Notes: a model not told the origin generated them from the sequence alone. Positions 29,324 through 37,438 are shown, numbered from the stretch's first letter. The stretch: DNA of 64,000 nucleotides from an uncultured Eubacteriales bacterium (GCA_949292785.1 CASFBK010000010.1:62001-126000), one strand, 5' to 3'. Translations and numbers: made by a program.

Positions 29324-29716
29324 ATGGAAGAGAGATTATCATTAGGAAGCGGAAGAGAAATTCCGGTTGAGGTACCAAAGGATTATTATATGTGTTTCAG
29401 CTTTACAACTCAGGCGGCAAACCGGGTATATATAAAATTATATGATGAAATAGAAACATATCTGTCAGCAGAACGCCAGTCCACAGAGCCGGCTCCTGTG
29501 GTGACGGGAAATAGCCGCGTAAAGGGAAGCCTGATGAAGCTTAAGCTTGACATTCCAGCCAGCAGCGGAATTGAAATTCGCAAAAACAAGTGGGATATTA
29601 CAGGACCGGATGGAGAAATTCTTGCACGTACCATTGTGTTTCTGGTGGAAGATTATATTGATTATGATTATAATGATGTAATTTTAACAATTACGGCATG
29701 GAAAGAAAAGGGATGA
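29324..29716 (+). CDS. LecB/PA-IIL-like calcium-dependent lectin candidate
   Basis: 130 residues, no signal peptide, all-beta by eye. The end reads E109-D110-x-x-D113-x-D115-Y-N117-D118, matching the calcium-binding loop of Pseudomonas LecB (E-D-G-T-D-N-D-Y-N-D) at every acidic and Asn ligand; the protein also ends in a C-terminal glycine, the residue whose carboxylate binds calcium in LecB. Length is close to LecB (115). The N-terminal strand (MCFSFTTQAANRVYIKLY) has a similar layout, but the LecB N21 ligand is not clear. Other DYDYND-ending folds (DUF4114, PixA/AidA) remain possible. It lies between the giant protein and the CdtB-like nuclease, with AAGGAG before ATG 29324. Confidence 0.6.
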   Translation: MEERLSLGSGREIPVEVPKDYYMCFSFTTQAANRVYIKLYDEIETYLSAERQSTEPAPVVTGNSRVKGSLMKLKLDIPASSGIEIRKNKWDITGPDGEILARTIVFLVEDYIDYDYNDVILTITAWKEKG

Positions 29717-29720
29717 CAGA

Positions 29721-30539
29721 ATGGATAAGAGATTTGGAGTCATGATAAACTGCTGGAATGCACAGGGCGGTTCCAGAGACAAGATACAGTATCTTGCACC
29801 CATGATTTCTGCAGCCTACGGGAATATATTGGTTCTTCAGGAGGAGGGAGTACCCGGAAACACTGGGTACGAAGAAGGAGAAACGGTTATAATTGACCGC
29901 ACAGAGTTTATCTGCCTTGAAGCAAAAATAGATATGACAGCGGTAAACCTGCGATGCAGCACTGCTATTCTGGTGGAGAAGGAATTGTGGCCGCATATTG
30001 TAGCGGTAAATCAGTATGCGCCCGCAGTACAGCGCCCCTTGTGCTATGTTGACCTTGCAGCAGGAGTCCGTATTGCTACTGTTCATGCCACAGCATATGC
30101 CCCAACGGCGATTCCGGAGGTGAAAGGATATATTGAGTGGCTGGACGAGAATTCACCACCAAACGGATGGATATTAGCAGGAGATTTTAATTCTCAGCCG
30201 GAGGATTATCCGCTACATATTTTTGGAAATTCCACCATAGCTTTATCTGCAAACGTATCGCAGGAAATACCCTATAAGGCATACTCCGCCGGAGGGATTC
30301 TTTTTTGCAATGTTTTGTTTGATGCAAATCCTACCCAGGGAGCAGGAGGTGGAAGGGTAAATAAATACGACTTTACTTTTTATAGAAGTGAACCGGGATT
30401 TGTGGTTTCGAGAATAGCAAATCGCATGGTATTAGACTGCAGAGACAGAAGCTGCATGGACTTTATGTGTCCAACCTGTACGAGAGGGGGAATTTATATT
30501 AGTGATCATAATTTAATACAGACGTTAGTTTTTATGTGA
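29721..30539 (+). CDS. CdtB/DNase I-like endonuclease (EEP fold)
   Basis: 272 residues of the endonuclease/exonuclease/phosphatase fold with all active-site motifs: N13 in CWNAQGG, E41 in VLQEEG, H122 in TVHATA, D155 and N157 in AGDFNSQP, and D262-H263 in ISDHN. The start WNAQGG, the RP followed by a short strand and TVHA, W-I-L-x-GDFN-x-x-P, and a GGRVNKYDF segment before the last motif follow the order in cytolethal distending toxin CdtB, so this is closer to CdtB than to exodeoxyribonuclease III. A four-cysteine cluster C240-x4-C245-x4-C250-x2-C253 before the SDH motif is unusual and may bind metal. No signal peptide; CdtA/CdtC are absent. Starts 4 bp after the lectin-like gene. Phosphatase or sphingomyelinase activity cannot be excluded. 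Confidence 0.68.
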   Translation: MDKRFGVMINCWNAQGGSRDKIQYLAPMISAAYGNILVLQEEGVPGNTGYEEGETVIIDRTEFICLEAKIDMTAVNLRCSTAILVEKELWPHIVAVNQYAPAVQRPLCYVDLAAGVRIATVHATAYAPTAIPEVKGYIEWLDENSPPNGWILAGDFNSQPEDYPLHIFGNSTIALSANVSQEIPYKAYSAGGILFCNVLFDANPTQGAGGGRVNKYDFTFYRSEPGFVVSRIANRMVLDCRDRSCMDFMCPTCTRGGIYISDHNLIQTLVFM

Positions 30540-30614
30540 TAGAGAAGAATAGTGGAGTGAAGGGAGAAACTGTGGCTTTACATAAAAGAAATGTGATTTA
30601 GGAGGAGCGAAAGA

Positions 30615-31049
30615 TTGATTAAGAAGGCAGGCATCAATGATGTAGAAAAATTAGCAGGTCTGGCTGTTCTGATGTGGAAGAATCACACCGTTCAGGAGTT
30701 GGCAGACGAATTTTCAGAAATAATTAATCAGGGGAATGCACAGTTTTTCTTGAAATATGATAAAGACATGCCCATTGGATTTGCACAGTGTCAATTACGA
30801 TACGATTATGTGGAAGGAACACATAACAGCCCTGTTGGATATCTGGAAGGTATTTTCGTGAAAGAAGAATATCGGCACAAAGGATATGCAAAAGAATTAT
30901 TAAGCGAATGTGAAAAATGGGCAAAAGAAAAAGGCTGTAAAGAGTTTGCCAGTGATTGCGAGCTGGAAAATGTGAATAGTCTGAAATTTCACATGGCGAT
31001 GGGATTTCACGAGGCAAATCGGATTATCTGTTTTACAAAAGAACTGTAA
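30615..31049 (+). CDS. GNAT acetyltransferase, aminoglycoside 6'-N-acetyltransferase AAC(6')-I like
   Basis: 144 residues of the GNAT fold. It matches the AAC(6')-I pattern along most of its length: an N-terminal LWxxH-like segment (VLMWKNHTVQEL), PIGFAQCQLRYDYVEG, SPVGYLEGIFVKEEYRHKGYA (acetyl-CoA binding loop at R/H-K-G-Y-A), KGCKEFASD and a final MGFHEANRIICFTK. Starts at TTG 30615 with GGAGGA 8 bp upstream. It would acetylate aminoglycosides, although chromosomal homologues often have other natural substrates. Surrounded by accessory genes, not by resistance or mobile genes. Confidence 0.75.
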   Translation: MIKKAGINDVEKLAGLAVLMWKNHTVQELADEFSEIINQGNAQFFLKYDKDMPIGFAQCQLRYDYVEGTHNSPVGYLEGIFVKEEYRHKGYAKELLSECEKWAKEKGCKEFASDCELENVNSLKFHMAMGFHEANRIICFTKEL

Positions 31050-31077
31050 ATTGTATTATATTATAGAGGAGAAATTT

Positions 31078-31461
31078 ATGAAAATAGAACACGTAGCTAT
31101 GTATGTAAATAATCTGACGGAAGCCAGAGACTTCTTTGTGAAATATCTGGGCGCAGTTTCCAATGATGGGTACCATAATAAGAATACAGATTTTCGTTCT
31201 TATTTTCTTTCCTTTGATGACGGAGCGAGATTAGAAATTATGAATAAGCCGTCTATGGAAGATGCAGAAAAAACTCTCACAAGAACCGGATTTGTTCATG
31301 TTGCATTCAGTGTGGGAAGTAAAGAAAAGGTGGATGAGATAACAGCCATACTAAAAGCTGACGGATATGAGGTGATAAGCGGTCCCCGTACCACAGGGGA
31401 TGGCTATTATGAGAGCTGTGTAATCGGAATAGAAGGAAATCAGATTGAAATAACGATTTAA
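31078..31461 (+). CDS. VOC family protein (glyoxalase/bleomycin resistance fold)
   Basis: 127 residues from ATG 31078 (GAGGAG 6-7 bp upstream). Two beta-alpha-beta-beta-beta modules: KIEHVAMYVNNLTEARDFFVKYLGA with a metal His, an RLEIM strand with a metal Glu, HVAFSV with the next His, and a final GNQIEITI with the last Glu. All four metal positions appear present, as in lactoylglutathione lyase-type VOC enzymes. The substrate cannot be inferred. It lies between an AAC(6')-like gene and a small unknown gene. Confidence 0.85.
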   Translation: MKIEHVAMYVNNLTEARDFFVKYLGAVSNDGYHNKNTDFRSYFLSFDDGARLEIMNKPSMEDAEKTLTRTGFVHVAFSVGSKEKVDEITAILKADGYEVISGPRTTGDGYYESCVIGIEGNQIEITI

Positions 31462-31475
31462 AGGTAGTGATATTT

Positions 31476-31685
31476 ATGTTTGGAAAAAAGAAAAGAACAA
31501 TCGAATTTGACAGGGAAAACCAGCGCGCCATTCTCAAATGCAGTATCTGCACCGGAGAACAGGTGGCGGGCTTTAAAGACATACCTACCGGAAAGTTTCA
31601 GGAGGTCATGCTGATTAGGAACGAAAAAGACTTAGAGAATTTTATGACAATGTATGACTTGGACAATGTCCCAAAGGAGTATTGA
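31476..31685 (+). CDS. Small hypothetical protein, 69 residues
   Basis: Starts MFGKKKRTIEFDRENQRAILKCSICTGEQ, with a C-x2-C pair, and ends KEYMD-like acidic residues (MYDLDNVPKEY). ATG 31476 is preferred over a GTG at 31467. No domain recognised. It is soluble and charged and sits 14 bp after the VOC gene and 12 bp before a methyltransferase stump, which suggests that it is part of the same accessory transcript. Confidence 0.6.
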   Translation: MFGKKKRTIEFDRENQRAILKCSICTGEQVAGFKDIPTGKFQEVMLIRNEKDLENFMTMYDLDNVPKEY

Positions 31686-31697
31686 GGAGGAAGAAAA

Positions 31698-31844
31698 ATG
31701 AATAATCCGTGGGAAAAAATCAAGTTATCAGATTATGAAAATCACATGAAACTGGATTCCGTTATGCAGCTTCAGACGATGAATGCTATGATGAAAAAGC
31801 AGCTTAACCGGAGTCAGATAAACACAGTAATTGGCCTACTATAA
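31698..31844 (+). pseudogene. N-terminal stump of a SAM-dependent methyltransferase
   Basis: 48 codons with a good ribosome site (GAGGAGG) and ATG 31698. The product begins MNNPWEKIKLSDYENHMKL and continues DSVMQLQTMNAMMKKQL, which matches the N-terminal cap of many Clostridia class I methyltransferases just before their SAM-binding glycine motif. The frame stops at 31844 and nothing resembling the Rossmann domain follows before pepF, so it looks like the remains of a gene cut by a deletion. It may still be translated. Confidence 0.6.
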
Positions 31845-31871
31845 TAGTTGCTACAATAATTTGGAAAAAGA

Positions 31872-31900
31872 TTGCATTTTCCCAGCAGGGAAACTATAAT
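31872..31900 (+). promoter_or_regulatory. Sigma-A promoter of pepF
   Basis: TTGCAT (31872-31877), 17-bp spacer, perfect TATAAT (31895-31900). Confidence 0.75.
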
Positions 31901-31953
31901 GATAAATGGTGTTCCAGAAAACAAATGGGATGATAATTAAAAGGAGCGATATC

Positions 31954-33765
31954 ATGGCAAAGGAATTATTAAAAAGAGAACATGTAGCGGTAGAAGATAC
32001 CTGGGCAGTAGAAGATATTTATGAAACAGAAGAGGCTTTTTTGGCAGATGTTGAAAAGGCAGAGAAACTGTCAGAAGAATTCATAAAGTTTACAGAAGAA
32101 TATGTGCAGGAAAGCGGAGCGCATCTGCTGGAATATTATAAAATGCTGGAAGAAATTTCTCTTGTGGTAGATTCGACCGCGAATTATGCAAGCCGAAATG
32201 CAGATGCAGATACTTCCAATACACATTATCAGGCATTAGAAGGCAAGGTAATGAATGTGTACTACAAATTGCAGGAATCCACTGCACCGATAGAAAGTTA
32301 CATTGTAGCAATGGATGATGCAAAAATCAATCAGTTTTTCCAGGAAGAGCCAGAGCTTAACCGTTATAAAATAACGATTGAGGATTTGCGAAGATTAAAG
32401 CCTCATATGCTCTCTTCTGAGATGGAAGCATTGTTAGCAGCATCCGGCGATATGGGAAGTGCGGTAGATAAGGTATACAGTCTCTTAGAAGATGCAGATT
32501 TTGAGAGTCCTATGGTTAAAACTGAAAAGGGAGAAATGGTCAAGGTCAGCCACGGAAGATTTGTTCCGATGCTGGAAAGTAAAGATGTTCAGGTGCGCCG
32601 GGATACATTCAAGGCTTATTATGCGCGTTATGAACAATATAAGAACACTTACGCGTCACTATATGAAGGAAAAGCAAAGTCTAACTTTTTCTATGCAAAG
32701 GCAAGAAAATATAGTTCGTCTATGGAAGCAGCAGTAAATGCGAATAATGTCCCAAAAGAAGTGTATTATAATCTGATTGAGGCAGTAAATGAAAATATGG
32801 ATTATATGCACCAGTACATGAAACTGCGTAAGAAACTGCTCGGTGTAGAGGAACTTCATATGTACGACCTTTATACACCCATGGTAGAACAGGAAGAAAG
32901 CGAAATCACATATCCTATGGCACAAGAAGAGATTGCTGAGGCTTTGAAGGTGCTTGGGGATGATTATGTAAGCGTGCTGAAAGAGGGATTTGCAAACCGT
33001 TGGATTGATAAGTATGAAAATGAAGGAAAAAGAGGTGGAGCATATTCTGCCGGAAATTATGCAACCCATCCATTTGTATTAATGAATTATCAGTATAATC
33101 TGGATTCAGAATTTACATTGGCACATGAAATGGGGCATGCACTTCATTCTTACTATTCCGCAAAGAACAACAATATTTTTGACAGTGAATACAAGATATT
33201 TGTTGCGGAGGTGGCATCTACCTGTAACGAAGCTTTGTTGATGGATTATCTGTTGAAAAAGACAACCGATAAGAAGAAAAAAGCATATCTTATCAATCAC
33301 TTTTTAGAGCAGTTCCGTACCACTCTTTACCGTCAGACCATGTTTGCGGAATTTGAACTGCGTACCCATGAAATGGTGGAAAAGGGAGAAGCTCTTACAG
33401 CAGATGTATTGAAGAAATTATATTATGATTTGAATGTAAAATACTATGGCAGTGATATTGTGGTAGATGATGAGATAGCCATTGAATGGGCGAGAATTCC
33501 ACATTTTTATTACAATTTTTATGTATATCAGTATGCGACCAGCTTTTCTGCCTCTATGACAATCAGCAAGATGATTTTAGAAGAAGGAAACCCGGCAGTA
33601 GAGCGTTATCTCAAGTTCTTAAGCGGCGGATGTACTAAGTCTCCCATTGACCTGTTAAAGGATGCCGGAGTAGATATGACCACCAAGAAGCCGATTAGTG
33701 AAGCACTAAAGACATTCGGAGAATTAATCAAAGAAATGGATGCGTTAAGCTCCGATTCGAAGTAG
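31954..33765 (+). CDS. pepF: Oligoendopeptidase F
   Basis: Cytoplasmic M3B zinc peptidase that degrades oligopeptides. 603 residues from ATG 31954, which follows AAGGAG by 7 bp; the longer upstream frame would include the promoter. The zinc motif HEMGH is in LAHEMGHALHSYYS, with the third ligand Glu in FVAEVASTCNEALL. Length and the C-terminal SGGCTKSPIDLLKDAGVDM signature are those of PepF. It has its own promoter. Confidence 0.96.
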   Translation: MAKELLKREHVAVEDTWAVEDIYETEEAFLADVEKAEKLSEEFIKFTEEYVQESGAHLLEYYKMLEEISLVVDSTANYASRNADADTSNTHYQALEGKVMNVYYKLQESTAPIESYIVAMDDAKINQFFQEEPELNRYKITIEDLRRLKPHMLSSEMEALLAASGDMGSAVDKVYSLLEDADFESPMVKTEKGEMVKVSHGRFVPMLESKDVQVRRDTFKAYYARYEQYKNTYASLYEGKAKSNFFYAKARKYSSSMEAAVNANNVPKEVYYNLIEAVNENMDYMHQYMKLRKKLLGVEELHMYDLYTPMVEQEESEITYPMAQEEIAEALKVLGDDYVSVLKEGFANRWIDKYENEGKRGGAYSAGNYATHPFVLMNYQYNLDSEFTLAHEMGHALHSYYSAKNNNIFDSEYKIFVAEVASTCNEALLMDYLLKKTTDKKKKAYLINHFLEQFRTTLYRQTMFAEFELRTHEMVEKGEALTADVLKKLYYDLNVKYYGSDIVVDDEIAIEWARIPHFYYNFYVYQYATSFSASMTISKMILEEGNPAVERYLKFLSGGCTKSPIDLLKDAGVDMTTKKPISEALKTFGELIKEMDALSSDSK

Positions 33766-33808
33766 AATATGGCGGGGTAGAACATTCGTAGAAAGAGAGG
33801 ACATTTTT

Positions 33809-35401
33809 TTGGCAGATTTACAAAAAGAAATAGAAAAGCGCAGAACATTTGCGATTATATCCCATCCAGATGCCGGAAAGACTACATTGACAGAAAAGTT
33901 TCTGTTATATGGAGGAGCCATTAATTTAGCCGGTTCCGTAAAAGGAAAGGCTACGGCAAGACATGCAGTATCTGACTGGATGGAAATAGAAAAGGAGAGA
34001 GGTATTTCTGTTACCTCCTCCGTGTTGCAGTTTAATTATGACGGATATTGTATCAATATTTTGGATACGCCGGGACATCAGGACTTTTCCGAGGACACCT
34101 ATCGTACTTTGATGGCAGCGGATTCGGCAGTCATGGTAATTGATGGTTCTAAGGGAGTAGAGGCACAGACCAGAAAGCTGTTTAAGGTATGTGTTATGCG
34201 CCATATTCCGATTTTTACTTTTATTAATAAAATGGACCGCGACGCCAACGATACCTTTGATTTATTAGATGAAATCGAAAAGGAACTGGGAATTGCTACC
34301 TGTCCGATTAACTGGCCAATCGGCTCAGGAAAGAACTTTAAGGGAGTATACGACCGTAATACAAAAAAAGTCAAAATCTTTGAAGATACCTTAAAAGGAA
34401 CGAAGGAAGGAACCGAGCGGGAGTTTGATATTGAAGACCCGGAATTAGAGGAAATCATTGGTGCAGAGTATAAGTCACAGCTGTTAGAAGAAATTGAGCT
34501 TTTAGACGGAGCCAGTGCAGAGTTTGATATGGAACTGGTATCAAAGGGAGAATTATCTCCGGTATTTTTCGGTTCTGCGTTGACTAACTTCGGTGTAGAG
34601 ACCTTTTTGCAGCATTTCTTGCAGATGACATCATCACCGTTACCAAGAAAATCAAATATCGGAGAAATCAATCCGTTTTCCGAAGATTTTTCTGCCTTTG
34701 TATTTAAGATTCAGGCAAATATGAATAAGGCGCATCGTGACCGAATTGCGTTTATGCGTATCTGTTCCGGAAAATTTGAGGCTGGAATGGAAGTGACCCA
34801 TGTGCAGGGAGGCAATAAAAAGATGCGTTTATCTCAGCCACAGCAGATGATGGCGCAGGAACGTAAGATTGTAGAAGAAGCTTATGCGGGAGATATTATC
34901 GGTGTCTTTGATCCGGGTATCTTTTCTATTGGTGATACTATTACTACGGCAAATGACAAGTTTGCCTTTGAAGGAATCCCGACCTTTGCACCGGAGCATT
35001 TTGCAAGAGTACGTCAGCTTGATACCATGAAGCGTAAGCAGTTCGTAAAGGGAATCAGCCAGATTGCTCAGGAGGGTGCCATTCAGATATTCCAGGAGTA
35101 CAATACAGGAATGGAAGAAATCATTGTAGGAGTAGTAGGTGAGCTTCAGTTTGACGTTTTAAAATACCGTCTGGAGAATGAGTACAATGTGGACATCCGT
35201 TTGGAGAAACTGCCATATGAGCATATCCGCTGGATTGAAAACAAAGAGATTGATATGGATAAGCTGGTAGGAACCTCTGATATGAAGAAGATTCAGGACT
35301 TAAAGGGGAATCCGTTACTGTTATTTATCAATAGCTGGAGTGTAGGAATGACCTTAGACCGGAACGAAGGTCTGGAGCTGTCAGAATTCGGAAGAGAATA
35401 G
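33809..35401 (+). CDS. prfC: Peptide chain release factor 3
   Basis: GTPase that recycles RF1/RF2 after termination. 530 residues, starting at TTG 33809 with AGAGAGGA upstream. GTP-binding motifs: P-loop SHPDAGKTTLTEK (G1), the RGISVTSSVLQF switch I, DTPGHQDF (G3) and NKMDRD (G4). The overall length and the end (SVGMTLDRNEGLELSEF) fit RF3 rather than EF-G. Convergent with the two-component pair; a bidirectional terminator lies between. Confidence 0.97.
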   Translation: MADLQKEIEKRRTFAIISHPDAGKTTLTEKFLLYGGAINLAGSVKGKATARHAVSDWMEIEKERGISVTSSVLQFNYDGYCINILDTPGHQDFSEDTYRTLMAADSAVMVIDGSKGVEAQTRKLFKVCVMRHIPIFTFINKMDRDANDTFDLLDEIEKELGIATCPINWPIGSGKNFKGVYDRNTKKVKIFEDTLKGTKEGTEREFDIEDPELEEIIGAEYKSQLLEEIELLDGASAEFDMELVSKGELSPVFFGSALTNFGVETFLQHFLQMTSSPLPRKSNIGEINPFSEDFSAFVFKIQANMNKAHRDRIAFMRICSGKFEAGMEVTHVQGGNKKMRLSQPQQMMAQERKIVEEAYAGDIIGVFDPGIFSIGDTITTANDKFAFEGIPTFAPEHFARVRQLDTMKRKQFVKGISQIAQEGAIQIFQEYNTGMEEIIVGVVGELQFDVLKYRLENEYNVDIRLEKLPYEHIRWIENKEIDMDKLVGTSDMKKIQDLKGNPLLLFINSWSVGMTLDRNEGLELSEFGRE

Positions 35402-35460
35402 GTGTTTAAAAGAAAGTAAGTTTCTAAAAGAAAGTAAGTGTTCGAAAGAGAGCAGATAAA

Positions 35461-35509
35461 AAAGAGAGTTTTGCAGGTAGGATTTATTGATATGCATAAC
35501 TCTCTTTTT
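35461..35509. terminator. Bidirectional terminator between prfC and the response regulator
   Basis: Perfect 10-bp stem AAAGAGAGTT (35461-35470) and AACTCTCTTT (35498-35507). T5 follows on the plus strand, and an A-tract before it gives T6 on the minus strand. Upstream, a 15-bp direct repeat TAAAAGAAAGTAAGT occurs at 35407 and 35425. Confidence 0.8.
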
Positions 35510-35543
35510 GTGGTCTAGTCAACTTTTATGGTCTGATATGTGC

Positions 35544-36257
35544 TTACAACGCTTCCTCTTCATCATCCGTCATGCGATAACCAACGCCTACCTCGGTGAA
35601 AATATATTCTGGTTCTGCCGGATTTTTCTCGAGTTTCCGGCGGATATTTGCCATATTTACACGAAGAATCTTATTATCAGATTCTGCATATGGTCCCCAG
35701 ACGTTATTCATAACAGCGGAATAAGTCATAACCTTTCCGGAATTTTGAGCCAGAAAAGCAACAATTTTATATTCCACCGGAGTCAGATGGATAAACTCGC
35801 CATCCAGAGAAATCGTACGTTTATAGAAGTCGATTTTCAGTCCTTTAGCAGAATAAGGCTTTTGTGAGAATCCCATTCCATTTTGCAGCTTATTGCTGTG
35901 GCGCAGTGAAGTACGGATACGGGCTAAAAGCTCCGAAGTGCCAAAAGGCTTTGTAAGATAATCATCAGCTCCGGCATCTAAGGCAAGCACTTTATCCTCC
36001 TCCTGTGTACGGGCAGATACCACAATAATAGGATTGTCAGACCAGGTACGGACCTGACGGATAATTTCCATACCATCTATATCCGGAAGCCCTAAATCCA
36101 GAAGAATGACATCCGGACACAGGGAAGTAATGAGAGAAAGAGCGGCACCTCCGGTAGCGACAGAGACGGTGTGATAACCGTGAGAAGTAAGGGTTTTTGT
36201 AATAAAATCGCAGATATTTTTTTCATCTTCAATTACTAGTATGTTAAATTTAGACAT
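35544..36257 (-). CDS. OmpR/PhoB-family response regulator, KdpE-like
   Basis: 237 residues. Receiver domain with acidic pocket E10-D11, phosphorylation site D54 in ILLDLGLPDIDG, conserved T/S and K in KPFGTSELLARI; then an OmpR-type winged helix (LTPVEYKIVAFLAQNSGKVMTY). Start at 36257 with AGGAGGAAC before it. Its start overlaps the kinase gene by 8 bp. The sequence is most like KdpE, but no kdpFABC genes are in the window, so the target is unknown. Confidence 0.93.
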   Translation of the reverse strand: MSKFNILVIEDEKNICDFITKTLTSHGYHTVSVATGGAALSLITSLCPDVILLDLGLPDIDGMEIIRQVRTWSDNPIIVVSARTQEEDKVLALDAGADDYLTKPFGTSELLARIRTSLRHSNKLQNGMGFSQKPYSAKGLKIDFYKRTISLDGEFIHLTPVEYKIVAFLAQNSGKVMTYSAVMNNVWGPYAESDNKILRVNMANIRRKLEKNPAEPEYIFTEVGVGYRMTDDEEEAL

Positions 36258-37326
36258 GTTGTTCCTCCTTTGGTAATGTAAATAAAAATTCTGCACCGGA
36301 ATCATGGTTGCGGGCAATCAATGTTCCCTTGTGGGTGGAGATAATGGTCTTGCAGATGGAAAGTCCGATGCCCATTCCTTTTCTTACATCAGAAGAACTG
36401 GATGCGAAAGTTCCATCGAAGATTGTATTCAAATGTTCCGGGGTAATTCCAATACCATAATCAATGACATGAAAGCAAATAGCATCCGGACGATTTTCCA
36501 CAATAAGCTGTGGAGGTCTTTGACTTTTGGAATGTACTAAGGCGTTTTCTAAAAGGTTCATCAGAACCTGTTCTATCAACATAGCATCCATCGGAATCAA
36601 TATGATTTCATCCGGAATAGAAACATCGATTTCAGCATTTGGAAAACGTTTCTTTAGACGCATAACTGCCTCGGCAACAACCTCCTCTATCATTTCCGGT
36701 GATTTTTTTAGTCTGGATGTACCGCTTTCAATACGAGTGATGGAAAGAAGATTTTCCACCATATTTAAAAGCCAACTGGCATCTTCGTAAACATTGTGAA
36801 TTACTTTTTTTCGTTCCTCGGGGGGATAGTCGGCATCATTTTCTTCCAGTGTAGCAAGAGCGCCCATAATACTGGTTAAAGGTGTTCTAAGGTCATGGGA
36901 AACTGCACGTAGAAGATTCGCACGCATTTTCTCCTTATCGGCTTCTGCAAGCTGTTTTTCATGGCGTGCTAATGTTTCTGCCTGCCGTTTTAAATGTGTT
37001 GTGGTCGTGCTGGTAATAGCAGAAGCAGCAAGCATGAAAAGAAAGGTAAACGGATAATCAGAAATCATGAAGTTTACCTTAAAATACGGAAAGGTAAAAA
37101 AGCAATTAATAAAAATAACACCAAAAAAACAGGATACAATACCATACAGATAACCGGTCGTACAGTAGGCAATGGTTATGATTCCGAGAAGATAAAGTAA
37201 TGCAATATTTGCAGGGTGTTCAGAGATGAAAAAAAACAGCAGAAAACACAATGCGGTTGTAAATATTAAAAATAATACAGTTATCAGTAAATCATGTATT
37301 CTTTGTGCAGAAAAAAATTTTTTCAT
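36250..37326 (-). CDS. Sensor histidine kinase, short KdpD-like
   Basis: 358 residues. Four closely spaced membrane helices in the first 110 residues (DUF4118-type KdpD membrane region), then HisKA with phospho-acceptor H144 in AVSHDLRTPL and an HATPase domain (N-box LLENALVHS, G-boxes DYGIGI and GMGIGLSI). The N-terminal KdpD osmosensing and USP domains are absent, so it is a truncated KdpD architecture. First gene of the pair; promoter at 37366-37394. Confidence 0.93.
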   Translation of the reverse strand: MKKFFSAQRIHDLLITVLFLIFTTALCFLLFFFISEHPANIALLYLLGIITIAYCTTGYLYGIVSCFFGVIFINCFFTFPYFKVNFMISDYPFTFLFMLAASAITSTTTTHLKRQAETLARHEKQLAEADKEKMRANLLRAVSHDLRTPLTSIMGALATLEENDADYPPEERKKVIHNVYEDASWLLNMVENLLSITRIESGTSRLKKSPEMIEEVVAEAVMRLKKRFPNAEIDVSIPDEIILIPMDAMLIEQVLMNLLENALVHSKSQRPPQLIVENRPDAICFHVIDYGIGITPEHLNTIFDGTFASSSSDVRKGMGIGLSICKTIISTHKGTLIARNHDSGAEFLFTLPKEEQHV

Positions 37327-37365
37327 AAATAAATCCCCTTTAATTCTTATGTATAGTACCTTTCT

Positions 37366-37394
37366 AATGTATCATGATGATAGTGTGGATTCAA
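37366..37394 (-). promoter_or_regulatory. Promoter candidate of the two-component genes
   Basis: Read on the minus strand: TTGAAT (37394-37389), 17-bp spacer, TACATT (37371-37366). Confidence 0.5.
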
Positions 37395-37408
37395 GGAAGA
37401 AAGAAAAT

Positions 37409-37438
37409 TTTAACAATATTTTAACAGAAAGTGTAACA
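37409..37438 (+). promoter_or_regulatory. Direct-repeat operator candidate for an OmpR/PhoP-type regulator
   Basis: TTTAACA at 37409-37415 and 37420-37426, exactly 11 bp apart, and a third related copy TGTAACA at 37432-37438. Heptamers repeated every helical turn are the usual target of OmpR/PhoB-class regulators (the PhoP box is TTAACA-N4/5-TTAACA). The site lies between the divergent two-component genes and trx. Confidence 0.55.
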
